The notes under the pieces were generated by a model that was not told the origin of the DNA, made no database searches, and was given only the letters and a program-made list of their open reading frames with translations. A stretch of DNA of 64,000 bases from NCBI GenBank assembly GCA_947087645.1, contig CAMUDN010000002.1, positions 1-64,000 on the forward strand. Reading direction: 5' to 3'. The translations under genes and the position numbers were made by a program. The DNA comes from an uncultured Bulleidia sp. (GTDB lineage Bacteria > Bacillota_I > Bacilli_A > Erysipelotrichales > Erysipelotrichaceae). Position 1 is the first letter of the stretch, and the number at the start of each line of letters is the position of its first letter. Of this stretch, positions 27,668 to 36,218 are shown piece after piece.

Positions 27668-28428
27668 TGCGCTTTATATCTTGGAATGTTAATGGTTTTA
27701 GAGCAGTATTAAAAAAAGGTTTTAGAGATTTTTTTGAACAAGTAGATGCAGATATTTTTGCTTTACAAGAAATTAAGTTGCAAGAAGATCAACTTAATTC
27801 TGAAATGGACTTTACCGGCTATTATCGTTATATGAATAGTGCTTCTCGTAAAGGTTATTCAGGTACCATGGTATATACAAAGAAAAAGCCTTTATCAGTT
27901 ACTTATGAAATAGATGGTGATAATTCTGGTGAAGGACGTGTTATTACGCTTGAGTATGAAACATTTTATTTTGTTACAGCATATGTTCCTAATTCAAAAG
28001 AAGGATTATTGCGTCTTGATTTTAGAATGCAATGGGAAGATGCATTACGTCAGCATTTAAATCAACTAAAAACTAAAAAAGCAGTTGTATATACAGGTGA
28101 TTTAAATGTTGCTCATGCCGAAATTGATTTAAAAAATCCGCAATCTAATCACCAGAATCCTGGTTTCTCTGATGCGGAAAGAGCGAAGATGTCAGAACTT
28201 TTAAATGCTGGTTATATAGATACATTTCGTTATTTATATCCTCAAGAAATAAAATATTCATGGTGGTCATATCGGGCGATGGCAAGGGCTAAGAATGTAG
28301 GCTGGCGAATTGATTATTTTGTAGTATCAGATAATATGCAAAGTAAAATTAAAGATGCGATGATTTATGATGATATTTATGGTTCTGATCATTGTCCAAT
28401 AGGATTGGAAATAGATTTAAAAGGATAA
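27667..28428 (+). CDS. xth: Exodeoxyribonuclease III / AP endonuclease
   Basis: The 253-residue protein has the exonuclease III/AP endonuclease 1 motifs: SWNVNGFRA at the start, ALQEIKLQ (metal-binding Glu), YTGDLNVAH and the C-terminal GSDHCPIGLEI with the catalytic Asp-His pair. It nicks DNA 5' of abasic sites and trims 3' ends during base-excision repair. The start codon shares bases with the pepP stop, and pepV follows after 3 bases, so the three genes form one operon of unrelated functions. The length is normal. Confidence 0.94.
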   Translation: MRFISWNVNGFRAVLKKGFRDFFEQVDADIFALQEIKLQEDQLNSEMDFTGYYRYMNSASRKGYSGTMVYTKKKPLSVTYEIDGDNSGEGRVITLEYETFYFVTAYVPNSKEGLLRLDFRMQWEDALRQHLNQLKTKKAVVYTGDLNVAHAEIDLKNPQSNHQNPGFSDAERAKMSELLNAGYIDTFRYLYPQEIKYSWWSYRAMARAKNVGWRIDYFVVSDNMQSKIKDAMIYDDIYGSDHCPIGLEIDLKG

Positions 28429-28431
28429 ATT

Positions 28432-29793
28432 ATGAATTTTAAAGAAAATGTACAAATTGTTAAACAAGAATTATTAGATAAATTAGCAAAGTTGGTAGCT
28501 ATTAATTCAGCTATGGGTGATTCTTTACCAGATGCTCCATTTGGTATAGGACCTAAAAAAGCACTTCATACGGCTTTGCAGATGATGAGTGAATTAGGTT
28601 TTAAAACAACTAATGTTGATAATTATATTGGCTATGGTGAAATAGGTGAAGGAGATGAGGTTATTGGTGTTATTGCTCATCTTGATGTTGTACCAGCTGA
28701 TATAAAAGATGGTTGGCATAGTGATCCTTTTACTATGATTGAAAAAGAAGGAATTGTTTATGGTCGAGGGGTAAGTGACGATAAAGGTGGTGTTGTAGCA
28801 TCAATGATGGCTTTAAAAATAATCAAAGAAAGTAAGATACCACTACATAAAAAAATTCGGCTCATTTTAGGAACCAATGAAGAAAATGGTTCAAAATGTT
28901 TGGAACACTATGTTCAAAAAATTGGTCATGTTGATTATGGTTTTACACCAGATGGTGATTTTCCAGTTATTAATGGTGAAAAAGGATTATTACGGGGAAA
29001 ATACTTTTCTAAACAAACCAATATAGTTGATATTTATGGGGGAACAGCCGAAAATGTTGTGGCTCGTCAATGTGTCATAAAAGTTGTAAATAATACCTTT
29101 TCAAAGAAAGCATTAGCAGATTTCTTTGCTCAATATAATATTGACTATGATTTAGTTATAGATGAAAAATACAGTTCCATTACGGTTTTTGGTACAGCAG
29201 CTCATGCTTCTTTACCAGAATTAGGCAAAAATGCCATAAGTTATGCTCTTGTTGGCTTAAAAGAAGCTGGTTATCAAGATCAGTTTGTAGACTTTTATGT
29301 TCAACATTTTGGCTTAACGACAGATGGATCTTTAATGGGTGCCAAATGTTCTGATGAAGATGGTGCTTTAACAATGAATACAGGTGTTATAAAGATGCAC
29401 GATGGTATTATTGAAGGAACAATAGATGCTCGTTTTCCCGTTACTAAGACGATTAAAGAAATGTTAAAGATGGTAGAAGATCATTTAGCTGATGAAAATG
29501 GTTATGTTGTATTTGATGAACTAGTTGAACCGTTATATTTTCCTCCAGATACACCATTAGTAAGTAGTCTTGTTTCTGCTTATCAGGAAGTGACTGGTGA
29601 TTTTAAGGCTCGTCCTTTAGTTATTGGCGGTGGAACATATGCCAAAGGAATCAAAAACACGGTTGCTTTTGGTTGTGCTTTTCAAGGTACTGATTACCAT
29701 ATTCATGATGCTAATGAATTTTGTCCAGTCAATGAATTACTGCTCCAGACAGAAATATATATTCAAGGTATTTTAAAGTTATTAGATATTTAG
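28432..29793 (+). CDS. pepV: M20-family dipeptidase PepV
   Basis: A 453-residue zinc dipeptidase of the PepV/Sapep type. Ligand motifs are in order: AHLDVVP (His), RGVSDDKGG (bridging Asp), TNEENGS (catalytic Glu), TPDGDFP and the late HIHDANEF. The inserted lid domain lies at about residues 185-380. It hydrolyses a broad set of dipeptides in the cytosol, in keeping with growth on peptides. A paralogue lies at 51494-52879. It is the last gene of the pepP-xth-pepV operon and is followed by a terminator. Confidence 0.92.
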   Translation: MNFKENVQIVKQELLDKLAKLVAINSAMGDSLPDAPFGIGPKKALHTALQMMSELGFKTTNVDNYIGYGEIGEGDEVIGVIAHLDVVPADIKDGWHSDPFTMIEKEGIVYGRGVSDDKGGVVASMMALKIIKESKIPLHKKIRLILGTNEENGSKCLEHYVQKIGHVDYGFTPDGDFPVINGEKGLLRGKYFSKQTNIVDIYGGTAENVVARQCVIKVVNNTFSKKALADFFAQYNIDYDLVIDEKYSSITVFGTAAHASLPELGKNAISYALVGLKEAGYQDQFVDFYVQHFGLTTDGSLMGAKCSDEDGALTMNTGVIKMHDGIIEGTIDARFPVTKTIKEMLKMVEDHLADENGYVVFDELVEPLYFPPDTPLVSSLVSAYQEVTGDFKARPLVIGGGTYAKGIKNTVAFGCAFQGTDYHIHDANEFCPVNELLLQTEIYIQGILKLLDI

Positions 29794-29801
29794 TTTATAT
29801 T

Positions 29802-29834
29802 AAGAAGTGAAGCTTTATGCCATCACTTCTTTTT
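29802..29834 (+). terminator. Rho-independent terminator after pepV
   Basis: AAGAAGTGA pairs perfectly with TCACTTCTT, followed by T residues. It ends just 5 bases before the next promoter. Confidence 0.88.
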
Positions 29835-29838
29835 ATTA

Positions 29839-29847
29839 TGTTATAAT
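29839..29847 (+). promoter_or_regulatory. Extended -10 promoter placing the start on the HAD gene ATG
   Basis: TGTTATAAT is a perfect extended -10 (TGnTATAAT). Only 6 bases separate it from ATG 29854, so transcription should begin at or beside the start codon. No ribosome binding site can be present in such a transcript. Confidence 0.65.
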
Positions 29848-29853
29848 AACGCC

Positions 29854-30687
29854 ATGAAAAAAGTAGCTTTAATTTATGATTTTGATGAAACATTAAGTCC
29901 TAAAAATATGTTTGAGTTTGATGTTTTACCAGAACTTGGATATGTTGATACAAGTTTATTTTGGCAAAAAGTTTTTCAAGTAGCACAAATAAAAAAGATG
30001 GATTCAATATCGGCATATCTTTATCTCTTGAAAGAAGAATTTAAACAAAAGAAAATACTTTTAACTCATGAAAAGTTAAATGATTATGGTCGAAGAGTAA
30101 AACTCTGTAAAGGTGTTGAAACATGGTTTAAGCGAACAAAAGAATATGCTCAAAAATTAAATTTAGAATTAGAACATTATATTATTTCTTCAGGCTTAAA
30201 AGAAATAATAGAAGGCTTACCTATTGCTAAATACTTAACACAAGTTTATGCATGCTCATTTTTGTATGACCAGCAAGGAGTAGCTATTTGGCCAGCTCAA
30301 ATAGTTAACTATACAACGAAAACACAATATATTTTTCGTATTAATAAACAAATACTTAGTGAATCAAATGGTGATATAAATGATTATGTACCTTTAGATG
30401 AAAGACCAATTCCTTTTTCTCGTATGATGTATATTGGTGATGGCTTTACAGATATTCCATGTATGCGTCTTATTAAGGAATATAAAGGTAAAGCAATAGT
30501 TGTTTATCATAAAGAACAACAACAACCTAAGTTAGTTGGTGAAAAATTACTAAGAGATGGTCGTGCAAGTATATTAGTGCCCGCAGATTATCGTGAAGAT
30601 AGTCCTATAGAGCAATATGTGAAACAAAATTTACATTTTATACATGAAAAAATATTACGTAAAGAATTGGAAAAAAAGATATGGTAG
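29854..30687 (+). CDS. HAD-superfamily phosphatase, probably leaderless
   Basis: The 277 residues carry the HAD motifs: DFDETLS at residues 9-15 (nucleophile Asp plus acid/base Asp), a middle ISSG motif II and MMYIGDGFTDIP as motif IV with the metal-binding Asp residues. The layout resembles phosphoserine-phosphatase-like HADs that act on small phosphorylated metabolites. The substrate is unknown. An extended -10 six bases before the ATG predicts translation from a leaderless message. Its last codons overlap the start of the flavin lipoprotein reductase, so the two are co-transcribed and it may serve the same pathway. Confidence 0.82.
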   Translation: MKKVALIYDFDETLSPKNMFEFDVLPELGYVDTSLFWQKVFQVAQIKKMDSISAYLYLLKEEFKQKKILLTHEKLNDYGRRVKLCKGVETWFKRTKEYAQKLNLELEHYIISSGLKEIIEGLPIAKYLTQVYACSFLYDQQGVAIWPAQIVNYTTKTQYIFRINKQILSESNGDINDYVPLDERPIPFSRMMYIGDGFTDIPCMRLIKEYKGKAIVVYHKEQQQPKLVGEKLLRDGRASILVPADYREDSPIEQYVKQNLHFIHEKILRKELEKKIW

Positions 30688-32408
30688 ATAGATATAAAGA
30701 AATTAGAAAAGGAAAAATAATTTTTTTGCTTAGTATGCTACTTAGTTTATCAGCATGTGCTAATTGGCAAGTTCAAAGATCTGGTATTAAAGATGGAACT
30801 TATGCAGCAAGTGCAAAAGGATATCGTAGTAATATTGAATTAGAAGTTCTTTTTGAAAAAAAGAATTTAAAGGCAATTAAAATTTTAAAACATGGTGAAA
30901 CAGATGTTCTTTGTAATGAAGCATTTGAAAAAATGCCAAAAGAAATGATCGATAAGCAATCCGTTAATGTTGATTTTTCAACAGGAGCGACGGTTACATC
31001 AAAAGCTATTCAAAGTGCTGTCAGCCAAGCTATTGAACAAGCTGGTGGTAATCTTAAAGAATGGCAAAAAAAACAATATATGCATAAAGAAGAAAAAATA
31101 AAACAGATAGATACACAAGTAGTTGTTTTAGGTGCTGGACCATCAGGCATGGCAACAACATTACGTTTAAGACAATTAGGTATTAATACAGTATTAGTAG
31201 ATAAAGCAAAAGAAGTAGGCGGTTCATTTGCATTTGCAACAAATGCTTATCAATATGTTAGTGGCACAAGTCTTGATCCACAATCATCTTTATTACCAAT
31301 TAATACTTTAATTGATAATTTACAAAAAGTAGGTAACGGTGATAGGCAGATGATTCAATCTTTTCATCATCAGTTAGCTGAAACATTACGTTGGCAAAGT
31401 GAAGATTTAGGTATAACTTTTCAGAAAAAATATCATTATGATGAAAAAGATAATACTCTATTATCGGTTCAGTATGAACGCAAAAAAGAAGAATTTATTA
31501 GTTTATTTCGTCGTGAAATAGGTGTATCTGGAGCAACTTTATTACCACAATCAGCATTTTGTTCATATTTAAAAGAAGGTTCTAAAATAGTTGGTGTTCG
31601 AGTTAAAAAAGCAGATGGAAAATTAGTTGATATTCGTGCAAAGTATGTTGTTTTAGCGTTAGGTAGTCAATTAAGTAATAATGCTGGTTTAACACCTGTA
31701 GATACAATTAAACCTTATGGTGGTCCAAAACAAGATCAAGGTGATGGTTTTCTTTTGGCTAAACAAGAAGGATATACTATTAGTAATCTACTTTCTTCTG
31801 ATTTATATCAAGCCGGAGCTAATAATGGTAAGGAAGCTGTTTCGGTTAAAGAAGCTCTTATGGAAATGAAAGTTAATACATTTGCAATTAGTGATAAACA
31901 TGGTAATTTATTTCCTGTAGATAATTTTAAAGGTGATGAATTAGATAAATGGATTAAAGGATTAGAATATCAAAGAGCATATCTTTGGTTAAGTAAGACA
32001 GGTTATAATAAGCTACGAGCAAGTATTTTAAAAACACATTCTTTAAGTGATAAGTTTATTAAAGAAATGAATGAAAAAGATAGTTTAGTTTTAGCACAAG
32101 GTGATAGTGTATCAGAAGTTGCTAAAAAAGCAGGCATAGATTTGCCAAATGGTATTCGTTTGATTGGTCAACTTTATTGTTTGAAGTTAGAACCATATCG
32201 TATTCAAACTTTAGCTGGCTTAAAAACAAATATTAATTATCAGTTAATGATTAAAGATAAAGCAGTTGATAATGTTTATGCTGTTGGATCTGTTATTGGG
32301 GGAATATTCGGTCATCATCAACCATTAGGTATTGCCAATGCATTTAGCTTTGTATCTGGTAAAAATGTTGCCGAGCAAATAAAGCATCACTTAGAAGCAA
32401 ATGAATAG
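30681..32408 (+). CDS. Lipoprotein fumarate-reductase-like flavoprotein with covalent FMN domain
   Basis: This 575-residue protein begins with a signal sequence and lipobox SLSAC (lipidated Cys26), so it should sit on the outer membrane face. An FMN_bind domain (about 35-115) contains FSTGATVTSKA, the site where ApbE attaches FMN to a Thr. A FAD_binding_2 reductase domain begins with VVVLGAGPSGMATTLRLRQL near residue 127. This architecture matches extracellular fumarate, urocanate or methacrylate reductases fed by membrane electrons. The acceptor is unknown. It overlaps the HAD gene by 7 bases and precedes a glutaredoxin-like gene. Confidence 0.87.
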   Translation: MVDRYKEIRKGKIIFLLSMLLSLSACANWQVQRSGIKDGTYAASAKGYRSNIELEVLFEKKNLKAIKILKHGETDVLCNEAFEKMPKEMIDKQSVNVDFSTGATVTSKAIQSAVSQAIEQAGGNLKEWQKKQYMHKEEKIKQIDTQVVVLGAGPSGMATTLRLRQLGINTVLVDKAKEVGGSFAFATNAYQYVSGTSLDPQSSLLPINTLIDNLQKVGNGDRQMIQSFHHQLAETLRWQSEDLGITFQKKYHYDEKDNTLLSVQYERKKEEFISLFRREIGVSGATLLPQSAFCSYLKEGSKIVGVRVKKADGKLVDIRAKYVVLALGSQLSNNAGLTPVDTIKPYGGPKQDQGDGFLLAKQEGYTISNLLSSDLYQAGANNGKEAVSVKEALMEMKVNTFAISDKHGNLFPVDNFKGDELDKWIKGLEYQRAYLWLSKTGYNKLRASILKTHSLSDKFIKEMNEKDSLVLAQGDSVSEVAKKAGIDLPNGIRLIGQLYCLKLEPYRIQTLAGLKTNINYQLMIKDKAVDNVYAVGSVIGGIFGHHQPLGIANAFSFVSGKNVAEQIKHHLEANE

Positions 32409-32432
32409 AATTAAAAAGGAAGGAGAATATAA

Positions 32433-32714
32433 TTGAGTATGAAAAAGATCACTTATTTTTATTTAACTGATTGTCCTTATTGTAAACAAGCAGATCGGGC
32501 TATTGAAGAATTAAAGGCAGAACATTTACCATATCGTTCAATTGAAATTGAACGTATTAATGAAAATGAACAGCCAGATATTGTTGCTAAATATGATTAT
32601 CATGCTGTTCCATGTATGTGGATTGGCAATGATAAAATATATGAAGGAAGACTTTTTGAGTCTTATGAAGAATGTAAAAAAATGGTTCAGAAGACTTTTG
32701 AAGCAGCTTTATAA
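32433..32714 (+). CDS. Glutaredoxin-like thiol-disulfide protein
   Basis: A 93-residue protein of the thioredoxin fold has the active site CPYC in YLTDCPYCKQADRAI and the cis-Pro region DYHAVPCMWIGNDKIYEG. It would reduce disulfides or act as an electron carrier in the cytosol. TTG 32433 lies 6 bases after AAGGAAGGAG and fits best; ATG 32439 is the alternative and removes two residues. It lies 24 bases after the flavoprotein gene, in the same transcript, and is closed by a terminator before the CydDC-like exporter pair. Confidence 0.85.
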   Translation: MSMKKITYFYLTDCPYCKQADRAIEELKAEHLPYRSIEIERINENEQPDIVAKYDYHAVPCMWIGNDKIYEGRLFESYEECKKMVQKTFEAAL

Positions 32715-32715
32715 A

Positions 32716-32745
32716 AATCATTAGGTTGATCCTGATGATTTTTTT
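32716..32745 (+). terminator. Rho-independent terminator after the glutaredoxin gene
   Basis: AATCATTAGG pairs with CCTGATGATT (one G-U pair) and is followed by T residues. It may be leaky, as the ABC genes begin 16 bases later with no clear promoter between. Confidence 0.8.
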
Positions 32746-32760
32746 AGGAGATAAGTAAGT

Positions 32761-34473
32761 ATGTTATTATTGGATAAATTTTTATTGAATTATAGTAAAA
32801 AAGTATGGGTACGTATATTAATAATTGTTTTATTACGACTAATTACACTTGTAGGAATGACTAAGTTTGCTATTATGTTAGCTAAAGCATTGGCTAATAT
32901 ACATGATAGCAATATATATAACTTAATTGGTATGAGTATGTTGGTTTCTTTGGTAATACTTATTTCTTCTCTTTTACAAGGAGAATTGGAATATCAAGTA
33001 CAAGCTAAAATACGTCGTCTTTTAAGAGAAGAAATTGTACAAAAATTACTTGTTTTAGATTGTGGTCAAATTGAAAAAATTGGTCCAACAGCAAGTATTA
33101 CAGCATCATTGGATGCTGTAGAAATGGCTTTGCCATATATCACTACTTATATTCCAAGTTTACTATTTAGTTGTTTAGCACCAGTATATCTTTTTTTAGA
33201 AATACAAAAAGATTCATTATGGATTGCTAGTTTGTTATTTGTTGTTGCTTGGATTTTATTACCTTTACATAATGTTTTTCGGCGAAAGATTGAAAAAATA
33301 AGAAGAAAATATTGGCAATCATTAGAATCTATGGCACGTGTTTATTTAGATGGTTTACGCGGCATGACGACTTTAAAAATATTTAATCAGGTAATAAATC
33401 ATAAAAATAAATTACAAAAATATGCAACGGCTCTAAGCCATGATATAAACACTTTCATGAAAATTAATTTTACTTCTTTTTTAGTCACTGAAGCTATTAT
33501 GTATACGTGTTTATTTGTCGTTATTATTAGTTCTTTAAAAATAAATATTAGCTTAGCTAAGAAATTATCTTTTCTATTAATGGGTTATGCTTATTTTGCA
33601 AGCATCAGAACATTGATGACAGCTACCCATGAAGCTTTAACAGCTCTTTCAGCTGCACAAAAAATACAATGGATTTTAGAACAAAGAACAGAACGTAAAT
33701 ATATGTTTAGTAAATCTTTAGCCCAAAAAGGTTTATTTTTTAAAGATGTTAGTTTTCATTATCCTAATGGCAAGGATGTAGTTAAAAATTTAAGTTTTCA
33801 TTTAAAGCCAAATGAAGTATTAGCATTAGTTGGTTTATCAGGTTGTGGTAAGAGTACAATTGCTTCTTTGATGATGCGTTTTTTAGATCCGAGTTCAGGT
33901 AATATTTATTTAGATGGTTGTAATTATAAGATGCTTTTAGAAGAAGATTTACGTCAAAAAATTGTTATGGTTCCGCAAACAGTACATATTTTTGCGGGTA
34001 CAGTACGTGATAATTTACAAATGGCAAACAAAAGAAAGACAGATGATGAATTATGGGCAATCCTGGTAAAAGTTAAATTAGCTGATTTTATTAAGAACTT
34101 AAAAGGCGGTTTAGATGCCCAATTAAGTGAAAATGGAGCTAGTCTTTCAGGAGGACAAAAGCAAAAGATCGGTTTAGCGAGAGCTTTATTAAGTGATGCA
34201 TCATATCTTATATTTGATGAAGCAACTTCAGCCGTTGATCCACAAAATGAAGATGAGATATGGAAGACAATACATGCCATGTTTCATACTAAAACAATGT
34301 TAATTATTTCGCATCGTTTATCAACAATAAAAAAAGCAGATCGTATTTTGGTTTTAAAAGATGGTTTGATACAAGAAGAAGGTAGTCATGAAGAATTGAT
34401 GAAAAAAGGTGCTTTTTATGCTTATTTAGTCAATGAGCAACAACGGCTAGAGAGGGGATATTATGGTGCATAG
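32761..34473 (+). CDS. cydD: ABC exporter half-transporter, CydD-like
   Basis: A 570-residue fused permease-ATPase has six membrane helices in the first 300 residues, then an ABC domain with Walker A GLSGCGKST, signature SLSGGQKQK and Walker B YLIFDEATSAVD. Together with the next gene it forms a heterodimer of the CydDC type, which exports cysteine and glutathione or handles heme for cytochrome bd and thiol balance. No cydAB genes are seen nearby, so the symbol marks family resemblance only. The AGGAGATAAGT ribosome binding site is good. Its end overlaps the partner gene by 11 bases. Confidence 0.75.
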   Translation: MLLLDKFLLNYSKKVWVRILIIVLLRLITLVGMTKFAIMLAKALANIHDSNIYNLIGMSMLVSLVILISSLLQGELEYQVQAKIRRLLREEIVQKLLVLDCGQIEKIGPTASITASLDAVEMALPYITTYIPSLLFSCLAPVYLFLEIQKDSLWIASLLFVVAWILLPLHNVFRRKIEKIRRKYWQSLESMARVYLDGLRGMTTLKIFNQVINHKNKLQKYATALSHDINTFMKINFTSFLVTEAIMYTCLFVVIISSLKINISLAKKLSFLLMGYAYFASIRTLMTATHEALTALSAAQKIQWILEQRTERKYMFSKSLAQKGLFFKDVSFHYPNGKDVVKNLSFHLKPNEVLALVGLSGCGKSTIASLMMRFLDPSSGNIYLDGCNYKMLLEEDLRQKIVMVPQTVHIFAGTVRDNLQMANKRKTDDELWAILVKVKLADFIKNLKGGLDAQLSENGASLSGGQKQKIGLARALLSDASYLIFDEATSAVDPQNEDEIWKTIHAMFHTKTMLIISHRLSTIKKADRILVLKDGLIQEEGSHEELMKKGAFYAYLVNEQQRLERGYYGA

Positions 34474-36133
34474 ATATACGAACTGGGAAATAAGTAAGCG
34501 ACTTTTTCAAACAGCTAGACCAATTTTTAAAAAATTAGTTATTTCTATTTTGGCAAGTATATTTGGTAATTTAGCACATATGGGATTTATGGGTTTTGGT
34601 GCTTTATGGATATTAGCAAAATCAGGTCAACTTCCTTTTACTTATTTTTATCCCTTGATGACTTTAGTATCTGCTTTATGTATTGCAATAGGACGTTATT
34701 TAGAAGGTATTTTTTCCCATCTTGGAGCATATTCTATATTAGCTAAATTAAGAGTACAATTTTTTAGTACGTTAGAAAAATTAAGTCCGGCCATTTTTGT
34801 TGAACAAAAAATAGGTGATCTGTTAAATTTAGCTATTGCAGATATTGAAACATTGGAATATTTTTATGCCCATACGATTGGACCAATTGTTACGGTCATT
34901 GTTTTACCTATTGTTTCTTTATTAGTTGCATATCACTACGCTCTTATTTATGTATGGGTATTAATTCCCATTTATCTTTTTGTAATTGTCTTTATACCAC
35001 TTTTTTCTTTTAAAATTGGTCAAGGTATAGGAACACAATTAAGAAGTTCTTTAGGCCAATTAAAATCTCTTTTAGTAGAAATTGTATATGGTTTAAAAGA
35101 TATTCAGATCTTTCATAATCAAGAGCAAAAAATGCAAGTTCTTAAGCAACGTAATGAAGAAATTAATCATAGTCAACATAAATTAGCGGTTTTTCGCCAG
35201 TTATTATCTTCTATTCCTAACTTTTTTGTTTATTTAGCACGCATTGCTTTAGTATATAGCTCTTTATCGTTGTTTGCTAATAAAGAAAATCAAGTAGGCA
35301 TTATTGTTGTTAGTTTTGTAACAGGAGCATCTTTTTCATCAAGCTTTAGTTTAACTTTTGTTATTACACATTTGGTGGAAGCATATGCATCGGCAAGAAG
35401 ATTGTTTAAGTTGATGGATAAAAATTTATATGTTAAAGAAAATAATAAAGCAATGCAACTTAATAAAATTGAAACGATTGAGTTAAAAGATGTTTGTTTT
35501 CATTATCCAAAGGATGATAAAGATATTATGCATCAAGTTAATTTATGTATTCATCGTGGCGAAAAAATAGGTATTATTGGTGAAAGTGGCAGTGGTAAAT
35601 CAACTTTATTACGATTAATAATGCGTTTTTATGATGTTGATAAAGGAAAAATTTTAATCAATGGCAAGGATATTAAAAATTATGCCATTGCTGATTTACA
35701 TAAATATATTAGTCTTTTAGAACAAGATACTTATTTGTTTGACTTATCGTTACGAGATAATTTGCGGTTAGCTAAGCAAACGGCAAGTGAGCAAGAAATA
35801 TGGCAAGCATTGAAATTAGCAGGTATTGATTCTTTTGTAAGGAATTTAGCCCAAGGATTAGATACAGCTATGGGCGAAATGTCAGCCCGTGTATCAGGAG
35901 GTGAAAGACAAAGAATTGGTTTAGCTCGAACTATTTTACGTAATCCTGATGTTTTAATTTTAGATGAACCAAGTGCTAACTTAGATACTTTACATGAACT
36001 TGAATTATTACAAACAATTAAAAAGGCATATAATGACAAAACGGTCATTATTATTTCTCATCGTTATTCAACTTTAGCTAATTGTGATCATATTTATGAA
36101 GTAAAGAATAATGGTATTAATTTACGAAAATAA
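34463..36133 (+). CDS. cydC: ABC exporter half-transporter, CydC-like
   Basis: The 556-residue partner has the same permease-ATPase order: six membrane helices to about residue 310, Walker A GESGSGKST, signature RVSGGERQR and Walker B VLILDEPSANLD. It begins inside the preceding gene behind AGAGGGG, so the two are coupled and made in equal amounts. The proximity to a glutaredoxin and a flavin reductase favours a thiol or redox export role, but a drug or lipid exporter cannot be excluded. Confidence 0.75.
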   Translation: MVHRYTNWEISKRLFQTARPIFKKLVISILASIFGNLAHMGFMGFGALWILAKSGQLPFTYFYPLMTLVSALCIAIGRYLEGIFSHLGAYSILAKLRVQFFSTLEKLSPAIFVEQKIGDLLNLAIADIETLEYFYAHTIGPIVTVIVLPIVSLLVAYHYALIYVWVLIPIYLFVIVFIPLFSFKIGQGIGTQLRSSLGQLKSLLVEIVYGLKDIQIFHNQEQKMQVLKQRNEEINHSQHKLAVFRQLLSSIPNFFVYLARIALVYSSLSLFANKENQVGIIVVSFVTGASFSSSFSLTFVITHLVEAYASARRLFKLMDKNLYVKENNKAMQLNKIETIELKDVCFHYPKDDKDIMHQVNLCIHRGEKIGIIGESGSGKSTLLRLIMRFYDVDKGKILINGKDIKNYAIADLHKYISLLEQDTYLFDLSLRDNLRLAKQTASEQEIWQALKLAGIDSFVRNLAQGLDTAMGEMSARVSGGERQRIGLARTILRNPDVLILDEPSANLDTLHELELLQTIKKAYNDKTVIIISHRYSTLANCDHIYEVKNNGINLRK

Positions 36134-36218
36134 AATTATATACAATAATATATAAATTATTGTAATTAAACATAAATAAAATTGTTATATAATTTTTATA
36201 GGAGGAATGAAATAATTT

